From assembly GCF_000265425.1 (NCBI RefSeq), contig NC_018014.1, forward strand, positions 1,736,001-1,800,000: DNA of 64,000 nucleotides, read 5' to 3'. The stretch is from Terriglobus roseus DSM 18391. GTDB lineage: Bacteria; Acidobacteriota; Terriglobia; Terriglobales; Acidobacteriaceae. Every line of letters starts with the position of its first letter. Position 1 is the stretch's first letter. A program made the position numbers and the translations under genes. Below, one piece after another: positions 1 through 8,536 of the stretch. Under the pieces are notes generated by a model. That model was given only the letters and a program-made list of their open reading frames with translations. It was not told the origin of the DNA and ran no database searches.

Positions 1-170
1 TCTTCATAGCTGCGCACCTGTACGGCCTCCGGGTAGGCCTGCTTTGCCGTGTCTCCCGTGCGCTGGACGATAGCTGCGAGCTGCAGCGACGGCACCGCCG
101 CGACGAAGGGTGCGTGAAAGACGCGGCCAGCGAGGCCAAAACCAACGACTCCAGTACGAATGCGGCGCAA
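1..170 (-). CDS. Gfo/Idh/MocA-family oxidoreductase, N-terminus only (partial)
   Basis: The gene runs off the left edge of the window, so only about 56 N-terminal residues are visible. They read as a Rossmann dinucleotide-binding start, with residues GVVGFGLAGRVFHAPF near position 6, followed by a beta strand (LQLAAIVQR). This is typical of NAD(P)-dependent sugar or inositol dehydrogenases of the Gfo/Idh/MocA family. I chose the TTG at 168-170 because an AAGGAG ribosome site sits about seven bases upstream and no better start is in frame. Substrate cannot be inferred. The family call rests on the glycine-rich motif followed by the AGxxFH pattern common in this family. Confidence 0.75.
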   Translation of the reverse strand, partial: MRRIRTGVVGFGLAGRVFHAPFVAAVPSLQLAAIVQRTGDTAKQAYPEAVQVRSYE

Positions 171-651
171 GTGATTCTCCTTCGAGGCCCGATGCGGGCC
201 TGCATGCGTGAGCGAAACGCGAAGCAACAGGATAGAACGCAAGGGGAGTGGATGTGTGAACAACTGTGAGCGAGTGTCGCGAGGGTCTGCTGTCGTGTCA
301 TTCCGCGCCACTGTTTATCTTGTGCTGGGGCCGCCGGGTCGGCGGGTGTGAGAGCGGAGAAGTCACCGGGCACCTTTCCTGCATTACGACCGTACTTGGC
401 AGAGCAGAGCGGGGCGCGCAAAAGGCCGGAGCGGGTGAGATTTTGGTTTCTGCAGCGGAAGAGCGGGTCCTGGTGGAGGGATTTCGCTTGCACCATATGT
501 GTTGCAGACTGAAATGAACCCAATTCGTCCTTCTGGTCTGGCAAGGCGAACATTTTCTGCATCGAAGGCGCGGGTGGACGGCATCAGATAGGCAACGCTG
601 ACGATTTGCCACTCCGAGCGCATTGACCGATGGGTCAGTGGCGGAGGTTGA
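171..651. other. Intergenic region, no gene recognised
   Basis: This 481-base stretch separates the divergent oxidoreductase fragment and the tolC-like gene. Several short open frames exist on both strands, but none has a recognisable domain, a good ribosome site or acidobacterial-style composition. I saw no TetR or MarR regulator here, although such a gene often precedes tolC-emrA operons. Promoters for both flanking genes must lie here, but I could not assign -35/-10 boxes with confidence. Confidence 0.5.
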
Positions 652-2235
652 GTGAACGCAGCAGCAATGGAGCGTATGACGCAACACGATCGAGCATGGA
701 GCAGTACCCCTCGCCCGGGGCTGTGGGCGACGGCGGTTCTAGCCGCGTTTCTCCCGATGGCGGCGGTCGCGCAGATGGCATCGCAGGGCAGCAATGGCCA
801 GAGCCAGGGATCTTCTGCGGGCGGCCGCAGCGCCAGTGGACCGGCGACGGTGCAGGCAGCGCAGCAGACGCTGCAGACCATCTCAAGCAGCGGACAGACG
901 CAGGGCAGCGTGAATGGTGTCAGCCAGAACGACTACAAGGGTTCGCTGATCCAGGGCAAGGCTACCGATGGCGTTCTGGAGTTAACTCTGGACGACGCGA
1001 TTCAGCGCGGGTTCCGCAACAACCTTGGCATCATTCTGCAGAGTTCGGCTGTGCAGAGCGCTTCGGGTACGCGTCTTCAGCAGTTGCAGCAATTATTGCC
1101 GACGGTGACCGGTTCCGCGACCTACACAGTGCAGCAGGTCAACCTGGCTGCGTATGGTTTGAGCTTTCCCGGTATTAAGCAGATTGTTGGACCGTTTCAG
1201 GTCTTCGACTTCCGCGCGTACCTTTCGCAGTCGCTGTTGAACATCAACAGCATCCAGAACTACCTGGCTGCGAAGCATAATTTTCAGGGTGCAAAGCTGT
1301 CGGCGGAGGATGCGCGGAACCTGGTCGTGCTGACCGTTGGTAACGCTTATCTGCTCTGCATCGCCGATGCCTCGCGCATTGAGGCTGCTCAGGCTGAGAA
1401 GGCGAATGCAAAGGTTTCGCTGGATCAGGCGACGGCGAATCACGAGGCCGGCACCAGCCCCAAGCTGGACGTGCTGCGTGCGCAGGTCGATTTTCAGAAC
1501 ACGGATCAACAGTTGATCCAGTCGCAGAACCAGTTGGAGAAGGACAAGCTGGCACTGGCGCGGGCGATCGGCCTGCCGCTGGACCAGAAGTTCCATGTAT
1601 CCGATGCATCGCCTTACTCGGCCGCAACGCCGACAACGCCGGAGCAGGCTTTTGCCGACGCACTGAAGAGTCGCAAGGATCTTGCCGGTGCGGAAGAGCG
1701 AGTGAAGGGTGCGGAGTCGCAGAAGTCTGCGGCGAAGGCTGAGTACTATCCCACGGTGAGCGTGAACGGCGACTATGGCGATCTGGGTACGACGATCGGC
1801 CATTCGCATGGAACGTACACCGCTACGGGCGAAGTCTCTGTGCCGATCCTGCAGATTGCGAAGACGCGCGGCGATATCGCCGTGGCGGATGCGAATCTGC
1901 AGCAGCAGCGTGCACGTTACAGCGACCAGGTGCAGCAGATCAACGCGGATGTTCGCGACGCTCTGCTGGATATCGAGGCTGCAGCGAAGCTGGTTGAGGC
2001 GACCAAGTCCAACGTGGATCTTGCCAACGAAGCGTTGACAGAGGCGCAGCAGCGCTTCCGCGCGGGTGTGGCGGACAATCTTGCCGTGTCGGATGCGCAG
2101 TCGCAGACGCAACAGGCAAACGATCAATACATTAGCGCGCTCTACCAGCACAATGTGGCGAAACTTTCGCTGGCGCGCGCGGTCGGCTATGCCGGCACGA
2201 ACTATAAACAGGCTCTTCAACTCGGAGGAAAGTGA
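652..2235 (+). CDS. TolC-family outer membrane efflux protein
   Basis: A 527-residue outer-membrane factor that would form the exit duct of a tripartite efflux or secretion system. An N-terminal signal peptide (hydrophobic stretch about residues 23-41, ending AVAQ) is followed by a Gln/Ser-rich linker. Two outer-membrane-efflux repeats follow, seen as long Ala/Gln-rich helices (for example AEKANAKVSLDQATANHEAG and the matching second-half NVDLANEALTEAQQRFRAG). Length is in the normal range for the family. GTG at 652 is preceded by GGAGG at 643-647. It ends overlapping the possible early start of the adaptor gene, so the two form an operon. No pump gene follows in this window. Confidence 0.92.
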   Translation: MNAAAMERMTQHDRAWSSTPRPGLWATAVLAAFLPMAAVAQMASQGSNGQSQGSSAGGRSASGPATVQAAQQTLQTISSSGQTQGSVNGVSQNDYKGSLIQGKATDGVLELTLDDAIQRGFRNNLGIILQSSAVQSASGTRLQQLQQLLPTVTGSATYTVQQVNLAAYGLSFPGIKQIVGPFQVFDFRAYLSQSLLNINSIQNYLAAKHNFQGAKLSAEDARNLVVLTVGNAYLLCIADASRIEAAQAEKANAKVSLDQATANHEAGTSPKLDVLRAQVDFQNTDQQLIQSQNQLEKDKLALARAIGLPLDQKFHVSDASPYSAATPTTPEQAFADALKSRKDLAGAEERVKGAESQKSAAKAEYYPTVSVNGDYGDLGTTIGHSHGTYTATGEVSVPILQIAKTRGDIAVADANLQQQRARYSDQVQQINADVRDALLDIEAAAKLVEATKSNVDLANEALTEAQQRFRAGVADNLAVSDAQSQTQQANDQYISALYQHNVAKLSLARAVGYAGTNYKQALQLGGK

Positions 2236-2237
2236 TC

Positions 2238-3509
2238 GTGGCAGATTCCGATCAGCAACAAGCTGGCAATCAACAGCAGGACAACAATCAGGCAGACGCT
2301 CCCAAGCAGGACAACAAGCCTGATGTGACGGAGACGCCGCCCGCTAAGGCACGTCGCAAGTTCATCATCATTGCGGTGGTGCTCCTGCTGGTGCTTACGG
2401 CCGGGTTCTTCTACTGGCGCTCGACCTACACGGAAGATACGGACGACGCGCAGGTTGATGGCGATCTGTACCAGGTATCGGCTCGCGTGAGCGGCCAGGT
2501 CATCAAGGTGAACGTGACCGACAACCAGAAGGTAAATGCCGGCGATCTGATTGCAGAGATCGATCCGCGCGACTACCAGGTTGCACTGGAGCAGGCAGAG
2601 GCGCAGCTTGCCAATGCGAAGGCCAGCTACACGCAGGCCAATGCGAACGTGCCGATTACCAGCGTGCAGTCACGGACGCAGGTCAGCACCTCAGGGTCTG
2701 ACGTTGCAACCGCAGAGGCCGCAGTGGCGCAGCAGCAGAAGAATGTAGCTGCAGCACAGGCTCGCGTGGAGCAGGCGAAGGCGAATGCACTGAAGGCTCA
2801 GCTTGACGTGGAGCGCTATACACCGCTCGTCGCCAAGGATGTCATCAGCAAGCAGCAGTTCGATCAGGCCGTGGCACAGGCTTCCGCAACCAATGCGGCG
2901 TTGCTTGAGGCACAGCAGAACGTGATCGCACAGCAGGCCGGTGTGACGCAGGCCCAATCGAAGGTAGCCAGTGCACGCAGTGATGCGCAGCAGGCTCGCG
3001 AGAATGGCCCCAAGCTGGTCCAGGTGCAGCAGGCTCGCGCACAGGCGGCGAATGCCGACATCATGACGGCGCAGGCGAAGGTGGACCAGGCGAAGTTGAA
3101 CCTGAGCTACTGCCACATCACTGCACCGACGACCGGCATCATCAATCGGAAGAATGTTTCGACGGGCCAGAACATCTCGATCGGCCAGAACATGCTGACG
3201 ATTATCCCGCTGGACAATCTCTGGATCACGGCGAACTTCAAGGAAACGCAGCTTGAGAAGATGAAGGTCGGTCAGGCCGTTACTTTCTCTGTGGATGCGC
3301 TTGGTGGCCGCAAGTATAAGGGTCGCCTGACGCAGGTGGGCGGTGCAACGGGTTCACGCCTGTCGCTCTTCCCGCCGGAGAATGCGACCGGTAACTACGT
3401 GAAGGTGGTGCAGCGTATCCCGGTCCGTATCGACATCGATAAGGGCGAGAACGACGATCACCTGCTGCGCCCCGGCTATTCGGTGGTGCCGGACGTGGAC
3501 ATCAAGTAA
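2238..3509 (+). CDS. HlyD/EmrA-family membrane fusion protein
   Basis: A periplasmic adaptor of about 423 residues that would link an inner-membrane transporter to the TolC-like protein just upstream. It has a cytoplasmic Gln/Asp-rich head of about 40 residues, one membrane segment (FIIIAVVLLLVLTAGFFYW) and a biotinyl-lipoyl segment (DDAQVDGDLYQVSARVSGQV). A long Ala/Gln-rich coiled coil follows, then the second lipoyl half (LSYCHITAPTTGIINRKNV) and a beta-barrel end. This matches the EmrA subfamily, which normally partners a 14-helix DHA2 major facilitator pump. GTG at 2238 is favoured because GGAGG at 2224-2228 is well spaced for it. A GTG at 2232 would overlap the upstream stop but lies too close to that site. 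A terminator follows directly. Confidence 0.9.
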   Translation: MADSDQQQAGNQQQDNNQADAPKQDNKPDVTETPPAKARRKFIIIAVVLLLVLTAGFFYWRSTYTEDTDDAQVDGDLYQVSARVSGQVIKVNVTDNQKVNAGDLIAEIDPRDYQVALEQAEAQLANAKASYTQANANVPITSVQSRTQVSTSGSDVATAEAAVAQQQKNVAAAQARVEQAKANALKAQLDVERYTPLVAKDVISKQQFDQAVAQASATNAALLEAQQNVIAQQAGVTQAQSKVASARSDAQQARENGPKLVQVQQARAQAANADIMTAQAKVDQAKLNLSYCHITAPTTGIINRKNVSTGQNISIGQNMLTIIPLDNLWITANFKETQLEKMKVGQAVTFSVDALGGRKYKGRLTQVGGATGSRLSLFPPENATGNYVKVVQRIPVRIDIDKGENDDHLLRPGYSVVPDVDIK

Positions 3510-3526
3510 CTGCGGTTGTTTCACGA

Positions 3527-3560
3527 GAGAGGCACGGCTTTGGGCCGTGCCTCTTGTCTT
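3527..3560 (+). terminator. Rho-independent terminator of the tolC-emrA operon
   Basis: An 11-bp stem (AGAGGCACGGC at 3528-3538 pairing with the GCCGTGCCTCT arm at 3544-3554) with a five-base loop is followed by TGTCTTTG. It lies 18 bases after the adaptor stop and separates that operon from the small gene at 3603. Confidence 0.8.
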
Positions 3561-3602
3561 TGCGCATGATCGACTACACTGCTGTAGAAGGAGTTTTGCC
3601 GT

Positions 3603-3785
3603 ATGCCGCTGTCCGGAGAAGCAATTCGCACCATGAACTACGTCGACGATATTTCTGTGACGCTGCGTCGCATCCACGCCGTTCTGCCTTCGCTGACGCC
3701 GGAAGAGCGCGCGCGCGTTGCCGAGCACATCTCCAAGGCCGAGCCGAGCTATGCTTCGGTGGTCGCGGCGATCGAGACGAAGTAG
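3603..3785 (+). CDS. Small conserved-looking hypothetical protein, 60 residues
   Basis: A 60-residue, charged, mostly helical soluble protein (SVTLRRIHAVLPSLTPEERARVAEHISKAE is split by a Pro turn). It has no signal peptide and no membrane segment. AAGGAG lies nine bases before the ATG at 3603; a second in-frame ATG at 3633 would give a 50-residue product. Its stop codon directly abuts the TTG start of the next gene, so the two are probably cotranscribed and coupled. I do not recognise the family and assign no function. Confidence 0.65.
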   Translation: MPLSGEAIRTMNYVDDISVTLRRIHAVLPSLTPEERARVAEHISKAEPSYASVVAAIETK

Positions 3786-4325
3786 TTGACGTCCGTAACC
3801 GATCCTTTTGCACGACGTGTAACGGGCCCGCTGACGCTCGCGCTGATTGGCGCGGGCAAGGCGGGCCGTTCGCTTGCTGCGCTGGCCGTCCGCGCGGGGC
3901 ATCGCGTGGTTCTGGAAGACGTGATGCCGGCGAAGCTGCGCGAAGCACTGGAAGAGATTCCGACCGAGGGCATGCCTGGCACGCTGGAGACGGTCACGAC
4001 CGTTGAGGACGCCGTTCGCGAGGCGGACCTGGTGATCGATTTTGTGCCGGATGAGCTGGAGTCAAAGCTCGAGATCGTGTGCATGGTCGACCGTATGGCG
4101 CCGCCAAAGACGGTGATGTGCATCCAGACGCGGGCGTTGAATGTGACCGACCTGGCGAGCTGCACGTATCGCGCGGATCGCTGTGTGGGACTGGTCTTCG
4201 ACGAGCGCACTACGGTTCGTCGGGGGATCAAGACGTCCGACGAGACGATGGCGCTGGTGGAGGCGTTCGCACGCTCGTGCGGTGCCGCTGTCGATGTGCG
4301 CGACGAGACTCCGATTACGCTGTAA
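3786..4325 (+). CDS. 3-hydroxyacyl-CoA dehydrogenase NAD-binding domain protein
   Basis: A 179-residue protein with a Rossmann NAD-binding fold: LALIGAGKAGRSLAALAVRAGHRVVLED at about residues 18-45 (glycine-rich loop GAGKAG), then DAVREADLVIDFVPDELESKL, the segment where the 3-hydroxyacyl-CoA dehydrogenase family contacts cofactor. It keeps only the N-terminal domain; the helical C-terminal dimerisation domain of full-length enzymes (about 280 residues) is absent. It may therefore be a divergent or non-catalytic relative. The TTG at 3786 immediately follows the stop of the small upstream gene, suggesting coupling. Its last 11 bases overlap the convergent glgX end. Confidence 0.75.
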   Translation: MTSVTDPFARRVTGPLTLALIGAGKAGRSLAALAVRAGHRVVLEDVMPAKLREALEEIPTEGMPGTLETVTTVEDAVREADLVIDFVPDELESKLEIVCMVDRMAPPKTVMCIQTRALNVTDLASCTYRADRCVGLVFDERTTVRRGIKTSDETMALVEAFARSCGAAVDVRDETPITL

Positions 4326-6459
4326 GTTCTGCCTTTGCCTGCGAAAGATCCTTCACGAAGAGCGCCAGTGATTGCGTCTTGACGAGGTACGTCGCGGTGA
4401 TCTCTGCTGTGTCTTCTGTGGCGTCCTGGTCGGTGTCGACCAGCAGGCGCCATTTGCCGTTTGTGGGCAGCGTGAAGTTTGCGTCCTGGTGATAGTCGTT
4501 CACGATGAGGAAGAGGGATTCGGTGTGGCCCCGTTCGGCCAGGCCGGAGGGCCGGGCTTCGCCGTCGATCATCATGCCGAAGCACTGCGGTGTATCGCCG
4601 CTCCAAGTGCTACGTTGCGTCTCTGAGCCGTCGGGCAGGAACCAGCAGAGTTCGCGGATGCCGGACTCAGCATCGAGTTCGTCGTGCAGGTATCGGTTGC
4701 TGCGGAGGACGGGGTAGCGGTGGCGCAGGGCGAGCAGCTTCTTCGTGAAGGCGAGCGTGGAGGTGTTGCTCTCGCGGAGACTCCAGTCGACCCAGCTGAT
4801 GTCGTTGTCCTGGCAGTAGGCGTTATTGTTGCCGCGCTGCGTGCGCGCGAATTCGTCGCCGCCGAGGATCATGGGCGTGCCCTGGGACAGCAGTAGTGTC
4901 GCCATAAGGTTGCGCATCTGGCGGCCGCGCAGGGCGAGGATGTTGGCGTCGTCGGTGGGCCCTTCGACGCCGCAGTTCCAGGAGCGATTGTCGTTGCTGC
5001 CGTCGCGGTTGTTCTCACCGTTGTCGAGGTTGTGCTTGTCGTTGTAGCTGACGAGGTCGCCCATGGTGAAGCCGTCGTGTGCGGTGATGAAGTTGACGCT
5101 GGTCCAGGGACGGCGGCCGTGGTGGTCGAAGATCTCGGGGGAGCCTGTGAGGGACTTGGCGAGGTCGGTGCTGTTGTCGCGTCCGATCCAGAAGCCGCGC
5201 GAGCGGTCGCGGAAGGTGTCGTTCCACTCCATCCAGCCGGGAGGAAATTCGCCGACACGATAGCCGCCGGGGCCGATGTCCCAAGGTTCTGCGATGAGTT
5301 TGACGCGGCTTAGGACGGGATCCTGCATGACGACTTTCAGGAAGCCGCTGCCGCGATCGAAGCCGCCGGGTTCGCGCGCGAGGATGGTGCCGAGGTCAAA
5401 GCGGAAGCCGTCGACGTGTGTCTCCAAAACCCAATAGCGGAGGCTGTCGCAGATCATCTGCAGGACGCGCGGGTGGTTGACGTTGACGGTGTTGCCGGTG
5501 CCGGTGTCGTTAATGTAGTAGCGGCGATTCTCGGCGTGCAGGCGGTAGTAGCTGGCGTTGTCGATGCCCTTGAAGGAGAGGGTCGGGCCGCGTTCATTGC
5601 CTTCTGCGGTGTGGTTGTAGACGACGTCGAGAATGACCTCGATGCAGTGCTCGTGATACTGCGCCACCATGGTCTTGAACTCCTGCAGCGCGCGCTTGGG
5701 ATCTGCGGCGTAGCGCGGGTCGGGAGCGAAGAAGCCGATGGTGTTATAGCCCCAGTAGTTGGTGAGGTTGATGTCGCGCAGGTGCGACTCATCCATGAAG
5801 GTCTGGATGGGGAGAAGCTCGATGGAGGTGACGCCGAGGGACTCGATGTGGTCGATCACAGGTTTGGAGCCGAGGCCGGCGTAGGTTCCGCGCAGGTTTT
5901 CGGGTAGGTCCGGATGAAGTTTGGTGTAGCCCTTGGCGTGGATTTCGTAGAGTACGGTTGCGTCCCATGCGACGCGGCAAGTGCGGGGCGCGCTGATGTT
6001 GTCATGCCATGCGAAGTGCGGGTCAGTGACGAGGCACTTGGGCATGCAGGAGGCGCTGTCGCGCGTGTCGAAGGTGGTGTCGTCACCGGTCTCGACGATG
6101 TAGCCGAAGATCTCCGGTCCCCACTTGAGGCTGCCGGTGTGGGCGGTTGCGTAGGGGTCGAGGAGCAGTTTGTTGTGGTTGAAGCGGTGGCCTTCGCTGG
6201 GTTCGTAGGGGCCGTAGACCCTATAGCCGTAGGCGGTGCCGGGCGGCAGGCCTTCGATGTAGACGTGCCAGATGCCGTCCGTGTATTCGGGCAGGGTGAT
6301 GCGCTCGAGTTCGTGTTCGCCGGTCTCGTCGAAGAGGCACAGCTCGACCCGTTGGGCGTTGTCACTGAAGAGGGAGAAGTTCGTGCCGCTGCCATCCCAG
6401 GTTGCGCCGCGTGGGTTGGGTGAGCCCTCGCGGATTCGATAACGTGATGTCTGGGTCAA
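4315..6459 (-). CDS. glgX: Glycogen debranching enzyme GlgX
   Basis: A 714-residue cytoplasmic glycoside hydrolase family 13 enzyme that hydrolyses alpha-1,6 branches of glycogen after phosphorylase trimming. The N-terminal CBM48 domain (about residues 10-110, GSPNPRGATWDGSGTNFSLFS) precedes the barrel. Catalytic signatures are present: VDGFRFDLGTI (nucleophile Asp near 355), IAEPWDIGPGGY (acid/base Glu near 390) and ITAHDGFTM (His-Asp near 460). Length matches the family. The start is the TTG at 6457-6459, with AAGGAAG about ten bases upstream. Other glycogen genes are not in the window. It lies upstream, on the same strand, of nothing else, and converges on the dehydrogenase-like gene with an 11-base overlap. 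Confidence 0.95.
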   Translation of the reverse strand: MTQTSRYRIREGSPNPRGATWDGSGTNFSLFSDNAQRVELCLFDETGEHELERITLPEYTDGIWHVYIEGLPPGTAYGYRVYGPYEPSEGHRFNHNKLLLDPYATAHTGSLKWGPEIFGYIVETGDDTTFDTRDSASCMPKCLVTDPHFAWHDNISAPRTCRVAWDATVLYEIHAKGYTKLHPDLPENLRGTYAGLGSKPVIDHIESLGVTSIELLPIQTFMDESHLRDINLTNYWGYNTIGFFAPDPRYAADPKRALQEFKTMVAQYHEHCIEVILDVVYNHTAEGNERGPTLSFKGIDNASYYRLHAENRRYYINDTGTGNTVNVNHPRVLQMICDSLRYWVLETHVDGFRFDLGTILAREPGGFDRGSGFLKVVMQDPVLSRVKLIAEPWDIGPGGYRVGEFPPGWMEWNDTFRDRSRGFWIGRDNSTDLAKSLTGSPEIFDHHGRRPWTSVNFITAHDGFTMGDLVSYNDKHNLDNGENNRDGSNDNRSWNCGVEGPTDDANILALRGRQMRNLMATLLLSQGTPMILGGDEFARTQRGNNNAYCQDNDISWVDWSLRESNTSTLAFTKKLLALRHRYPVLRSNRYLHDELDAESGIRELCWFLPDGSETQRSTWSGDTPQCFGMMIDGEARPSGLAERGHTESLFLIVNDYHQDANFTLPTNGKWRLLVDTDQDATEDTAEITATYLVKTQSLALFVKDLSQAKAELTA

Positions 6460-6545
6460 TTGCGGTCTACTTCCTTATCTTGTGAGCGGGCACGCTCCGG
6501 CGCTCCCGGGTCGTACTGTCAGTTTATGCGGAGTGTATTGCGGTT

Positions 6546-6995
6546 TTATGTGCGTTCGAGCGGAAGCCGCGATTCGGTAGCATCGGCTTTCAGCTCCTCG
6601 CACTCCGCTCGCACGGCTTCGTAGCCGGCGTGCAGCGCATCGAGTTCCAAGTCGCTGAGATTCTCAATATCGATCATCTGGTTGCGTGCGCGTTTGTGGG
6701 CGCGGATGAGTTCATCGAGCTTGAGGTTGATGGCGCGGGCATCGCGGTTCTGTGTGTTTTGGATGAGGAAGACCATCAGGAAGGTGACGATGGTTGTGCC
6801 GGTGTTGATGACGAGCTGCCATGCCTGCGAGTAGTGGAAGAGCGGCCCCATGACGGCCCAGACGACGATGAGCAGGACAGCGGCGCAGAAGGCCCACTTG
6901 GAGCCGAGCCAGCCGGATGATTTGGCTGCAAAACGCCCGAACCAGTCGTTGGTGGTGCGCACCTGTACTTCGAGCGGAACGTCATCCTGTGCCAA
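6546..6995 (-). CDS. Low-affinity iron permease-family small membrane protein
   Basis: A 149-residue protein with two membrane segments (WAFCAAVLLIVVWAVMGPLF about residues 34-53, and INTGTTIVTFLMVFLIQNTQNRD about 63-85). A charged helical cytoplasmic tail of 60 residues follows (LKLDELIRAHKRARNQMIDIENL). The NTGTTIVTFLMVFLIQNTQNRD stretch is characteristic of the bacterial proteins grouped with yeast Fet4 low-affinity iron permease (Pfam Iron_permease). Transport function is not shown for these short bacterial forms. The start is a TTG at 6995 with GGAAGG six bases upstream. No iron genes are adjacent. Confidence 0.8.
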   Translation of the reverse strand: MAQDDVPLEVQVRTTNDWFGRFAAKSSGWLGSKWAFCAAVLLIVVWAVMGPLFHYSQAWQLVINTGTTIVTFLMVFLIQNTQNRDARAINLKLDELIRAHKRARNQMIDIENLSDLELDALHAGYEAVRAECEELKADATESRLPLERT

Positions 6996-7083
6996 GCATC
7001 ACCTTCCGTTTTGACCACACCACATGCGATGCGTGTTGGCTTCGATGAGTACGTATCGGTCGCGATGGCGGAAGGTGCAGGCA

Positions 7084-7116
7084 GAAAAAGGCGGACCAGC
7101 GATTGCTGGTCCGCCT
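7084..7116 (-). terminator. Rho-independent terminator after hxlA
   Basis: A 12-bp perfect stem (AGGCGGACCAGC at 7089-7100, complement at 7105-7116) with a four-base loop. On the minus strand it is followed by a run of five T. It lies 18 bases past the hxlA stop and ends the hxlB-hxlA unit. Confidence 0.9.
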
Positions 7117-7133
7117 GGGTTTGTTGCGGTGTT

Positions 7134-7766
7134 CTAGCCGAGGTTCTTGATCTTGGCGCGGAGAGCCTTGGCGGCTGCGCCGGGATCGGCTGCACCGTAG
7201 ATGGCTGCGCCTGCGACAGCTACGGATGCGCCGGCGTCTTCAACTTCCGTGATGCGGTCGAGGTTGACGCCGCCTGCGACGGCGAAGGGGATGTCTGCGC
7301 CGCGGCCTGCTTCGAGGAGCTTGCTGATGGAGTAGCCGGCCTGCGCCTGCTCATCAAGACCTGCGTGCAGTTCGACGGAGTGGACGCCGAGCGCTTTGAG
7401 CTGCTTGACGCGCGTTGCCTTGTCGAGGACGCCGATGACGTCCGCGACGATGCCCTTATTGTGCTTCTTCGCTGCGTCGACTGCGCCGGAGATGGTGCTG
7501 TCACCGGCTGCTGCCAGGACGCTGACGAGGTCTGCGCCGGCCTTGAATGCCATGTCGGCTTCGAGGGCGCCTGCATCCATGGTCTTCATGTCGGCGAAGA
7601 CGATCTTGTTGGGATAAGCGGCCTTCACGGCGGTGACGACGGCGAGGCCTTCTTGCTTGATGAGCGGCGTACCCAGCTCAATGATGTCGACGTGCTCCGC
7701 GACCTTCTCCAACAGCGTGAGGGCGTCCTTCGTGGACAGAAGATCGATTGCTACCTGAAGCTTCAT
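7134..7766 (-). CDS. hxlA: 3-hexulose-6-phosphate synthase
   Basis: A 210-residue TIM-barrel aldolase of the OMP decarboxylase superfamily. It condenses formaldehyde with ribulose 5-phosphate to give D-arabino-3-hexulose 6-phosphate, the first step of the ribulose monophosphate pathway. Active-site signatures are visible: QVAIDLL at the N-terminus, IIELGTPLI, and IVFADMKTMDAG at about residues 54-65. The phosphate-binding end is FAVAGGVNLD and VAVAGAAIYG. AAGGAG precedes the ATG at 7766 with good spacing. It lies 76 bases downstream of the isomerase hxlB on the same strand, the usual pairing, and ends at a strong terminator. The same reaction run backwards can make ribulose 5-phosphate, so detoxification and pentose synthesis are both possible. 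Confidence 0.93.
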   Translation of the reverse strand: MKLQVAIDLLSTKDALTLLEKVAEHVDIIELGTPLIKQEGLAVVTAVKAAYPNKIVFADMKTMDAGALEADMAFKAGADLVSVLAAAGDSTISGAVDAAKKHNKGIVADVIGVLDKATRVKQLKALGVHSVELHAGLDEQAQAGYSISKLLEAGRGADIPFAVAGGVNLDRITEVEDAGASVAVAGAAIYGAADPGAAAKALRAKIKNLG

Positions 7767-7842
7767 GAAATAGTTCTCCTTCGAATTAGATGAGTGGGGG
7801 TTGCACGCGACTCTGCAGAAGCGCGAGGTGGCCGAAGATCGC

Positions 7843-8424
7843 CTACTCGAGGTTGGCGTGGCGTTTGAGGAGTTCTTCCGAGGTCTGCGGGCCGGACTTC
7901 CAGAGTGCGTGGAAGAGTGTGTCCATGACGAGGAGGACGGCCTGCTCGAAGAGGGAACCGGCGTACTGCTGGGAGGCGCGCTCGGCGGTGTCGGATTTGG
8001 AGGCGGCGGGGAGCAGGACGATGGCGTCGGCTAGCTGGCCGAGTTTCGACGCGGGTGCCGTGGTGATGGCGAGGATCTTCGCGCCGGTCTTTTTTGCTAT
8101 TTCCGCTGCGTTCAGAACGGATGTCGTTGTTCCGGAGGCGGACGCGACGAGGAGGAGATCTCCTGTGGCGAGGGAAGGTGTTGTCGTCTCACCGGCGACG
8201 TAGGCCTGCAGGCCGAGGTGCATGAGGCGCATGGCGACCATCTTGAGCGCGAGGCCGCTGCGGCCGGCGCCGTAGAGGAAGATGCGCGGGCTGGTGAGGA
8301 TGAGGTCTGCCGCGGTCTGAAGCTGGGTTGGGTCTACGGCGTTGAGGGTGGTCTGGACTTCTTCAAGGAGGAGGGTGCGGGCGGTGGTGAGGTCGTTTGT
8401 TTCGGGTGGGGCTTGGTGAGGCAT
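7843..8424 (-). CDS. hxlB: 6-phospho-3-hexuloisomerase
   Basis: A 193-residue SIS-domain sugar-phosphate isomerase that converts 3-hexulose 6-phosphate to fructose 6-phosphate, the step after HxlA. The SIS core is clear: IFLYGAGRSGLALKMVAMRL at about residues 48-67, then GDLLLVASASGTTTSVLNAAEIAKKTGAKILAIT, here split into its phosphate loop ASGTTTSV and following helix. The frame stays open to 8643, but that extension translates the palindromic repeat and has no sensible protein content. I therefore start at the ATG at 8424, even though no strong ribosome site is visible there. It is cotranscribed with hxlA 76 bases downstream. Confidence 0.92.
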   Translation of the reverse strand: MPHQAPPETNDLTTARTLLLEEVQTTLNAVDPTQLQTAADLILTSPRIFLYGAGRSGLALKMVAMRLMHLGLQAYVAGETTTPSLATGDLLLVASASGTTTSVLNAAEIAKKTGAKILAITTAPASKLGQLADAIVLLPAASKSDTAERASQQYAGSLFEQAVLLVMDTLFHALWKSGPQTSEELLKRHANLE

Positions 8425-8536
8425 GTTTGTTGGATGCGGTGATGTTCGTTTGGGCCAGCCGCGGTCGGTTGTGAGCGCGCGGATTCGAACGGTTGGGCTC
8501 CTGATTGTGGGGTGGCCGCGCGGGGTTATTGTGTGA

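Noticed and set aside
266..881. Several open frames of 80-165 codons ahead of the tolC-like gene
   Set aside because: No domain, no consistent start signal, and they overlap each other on both strands, so the region is called intergenic.
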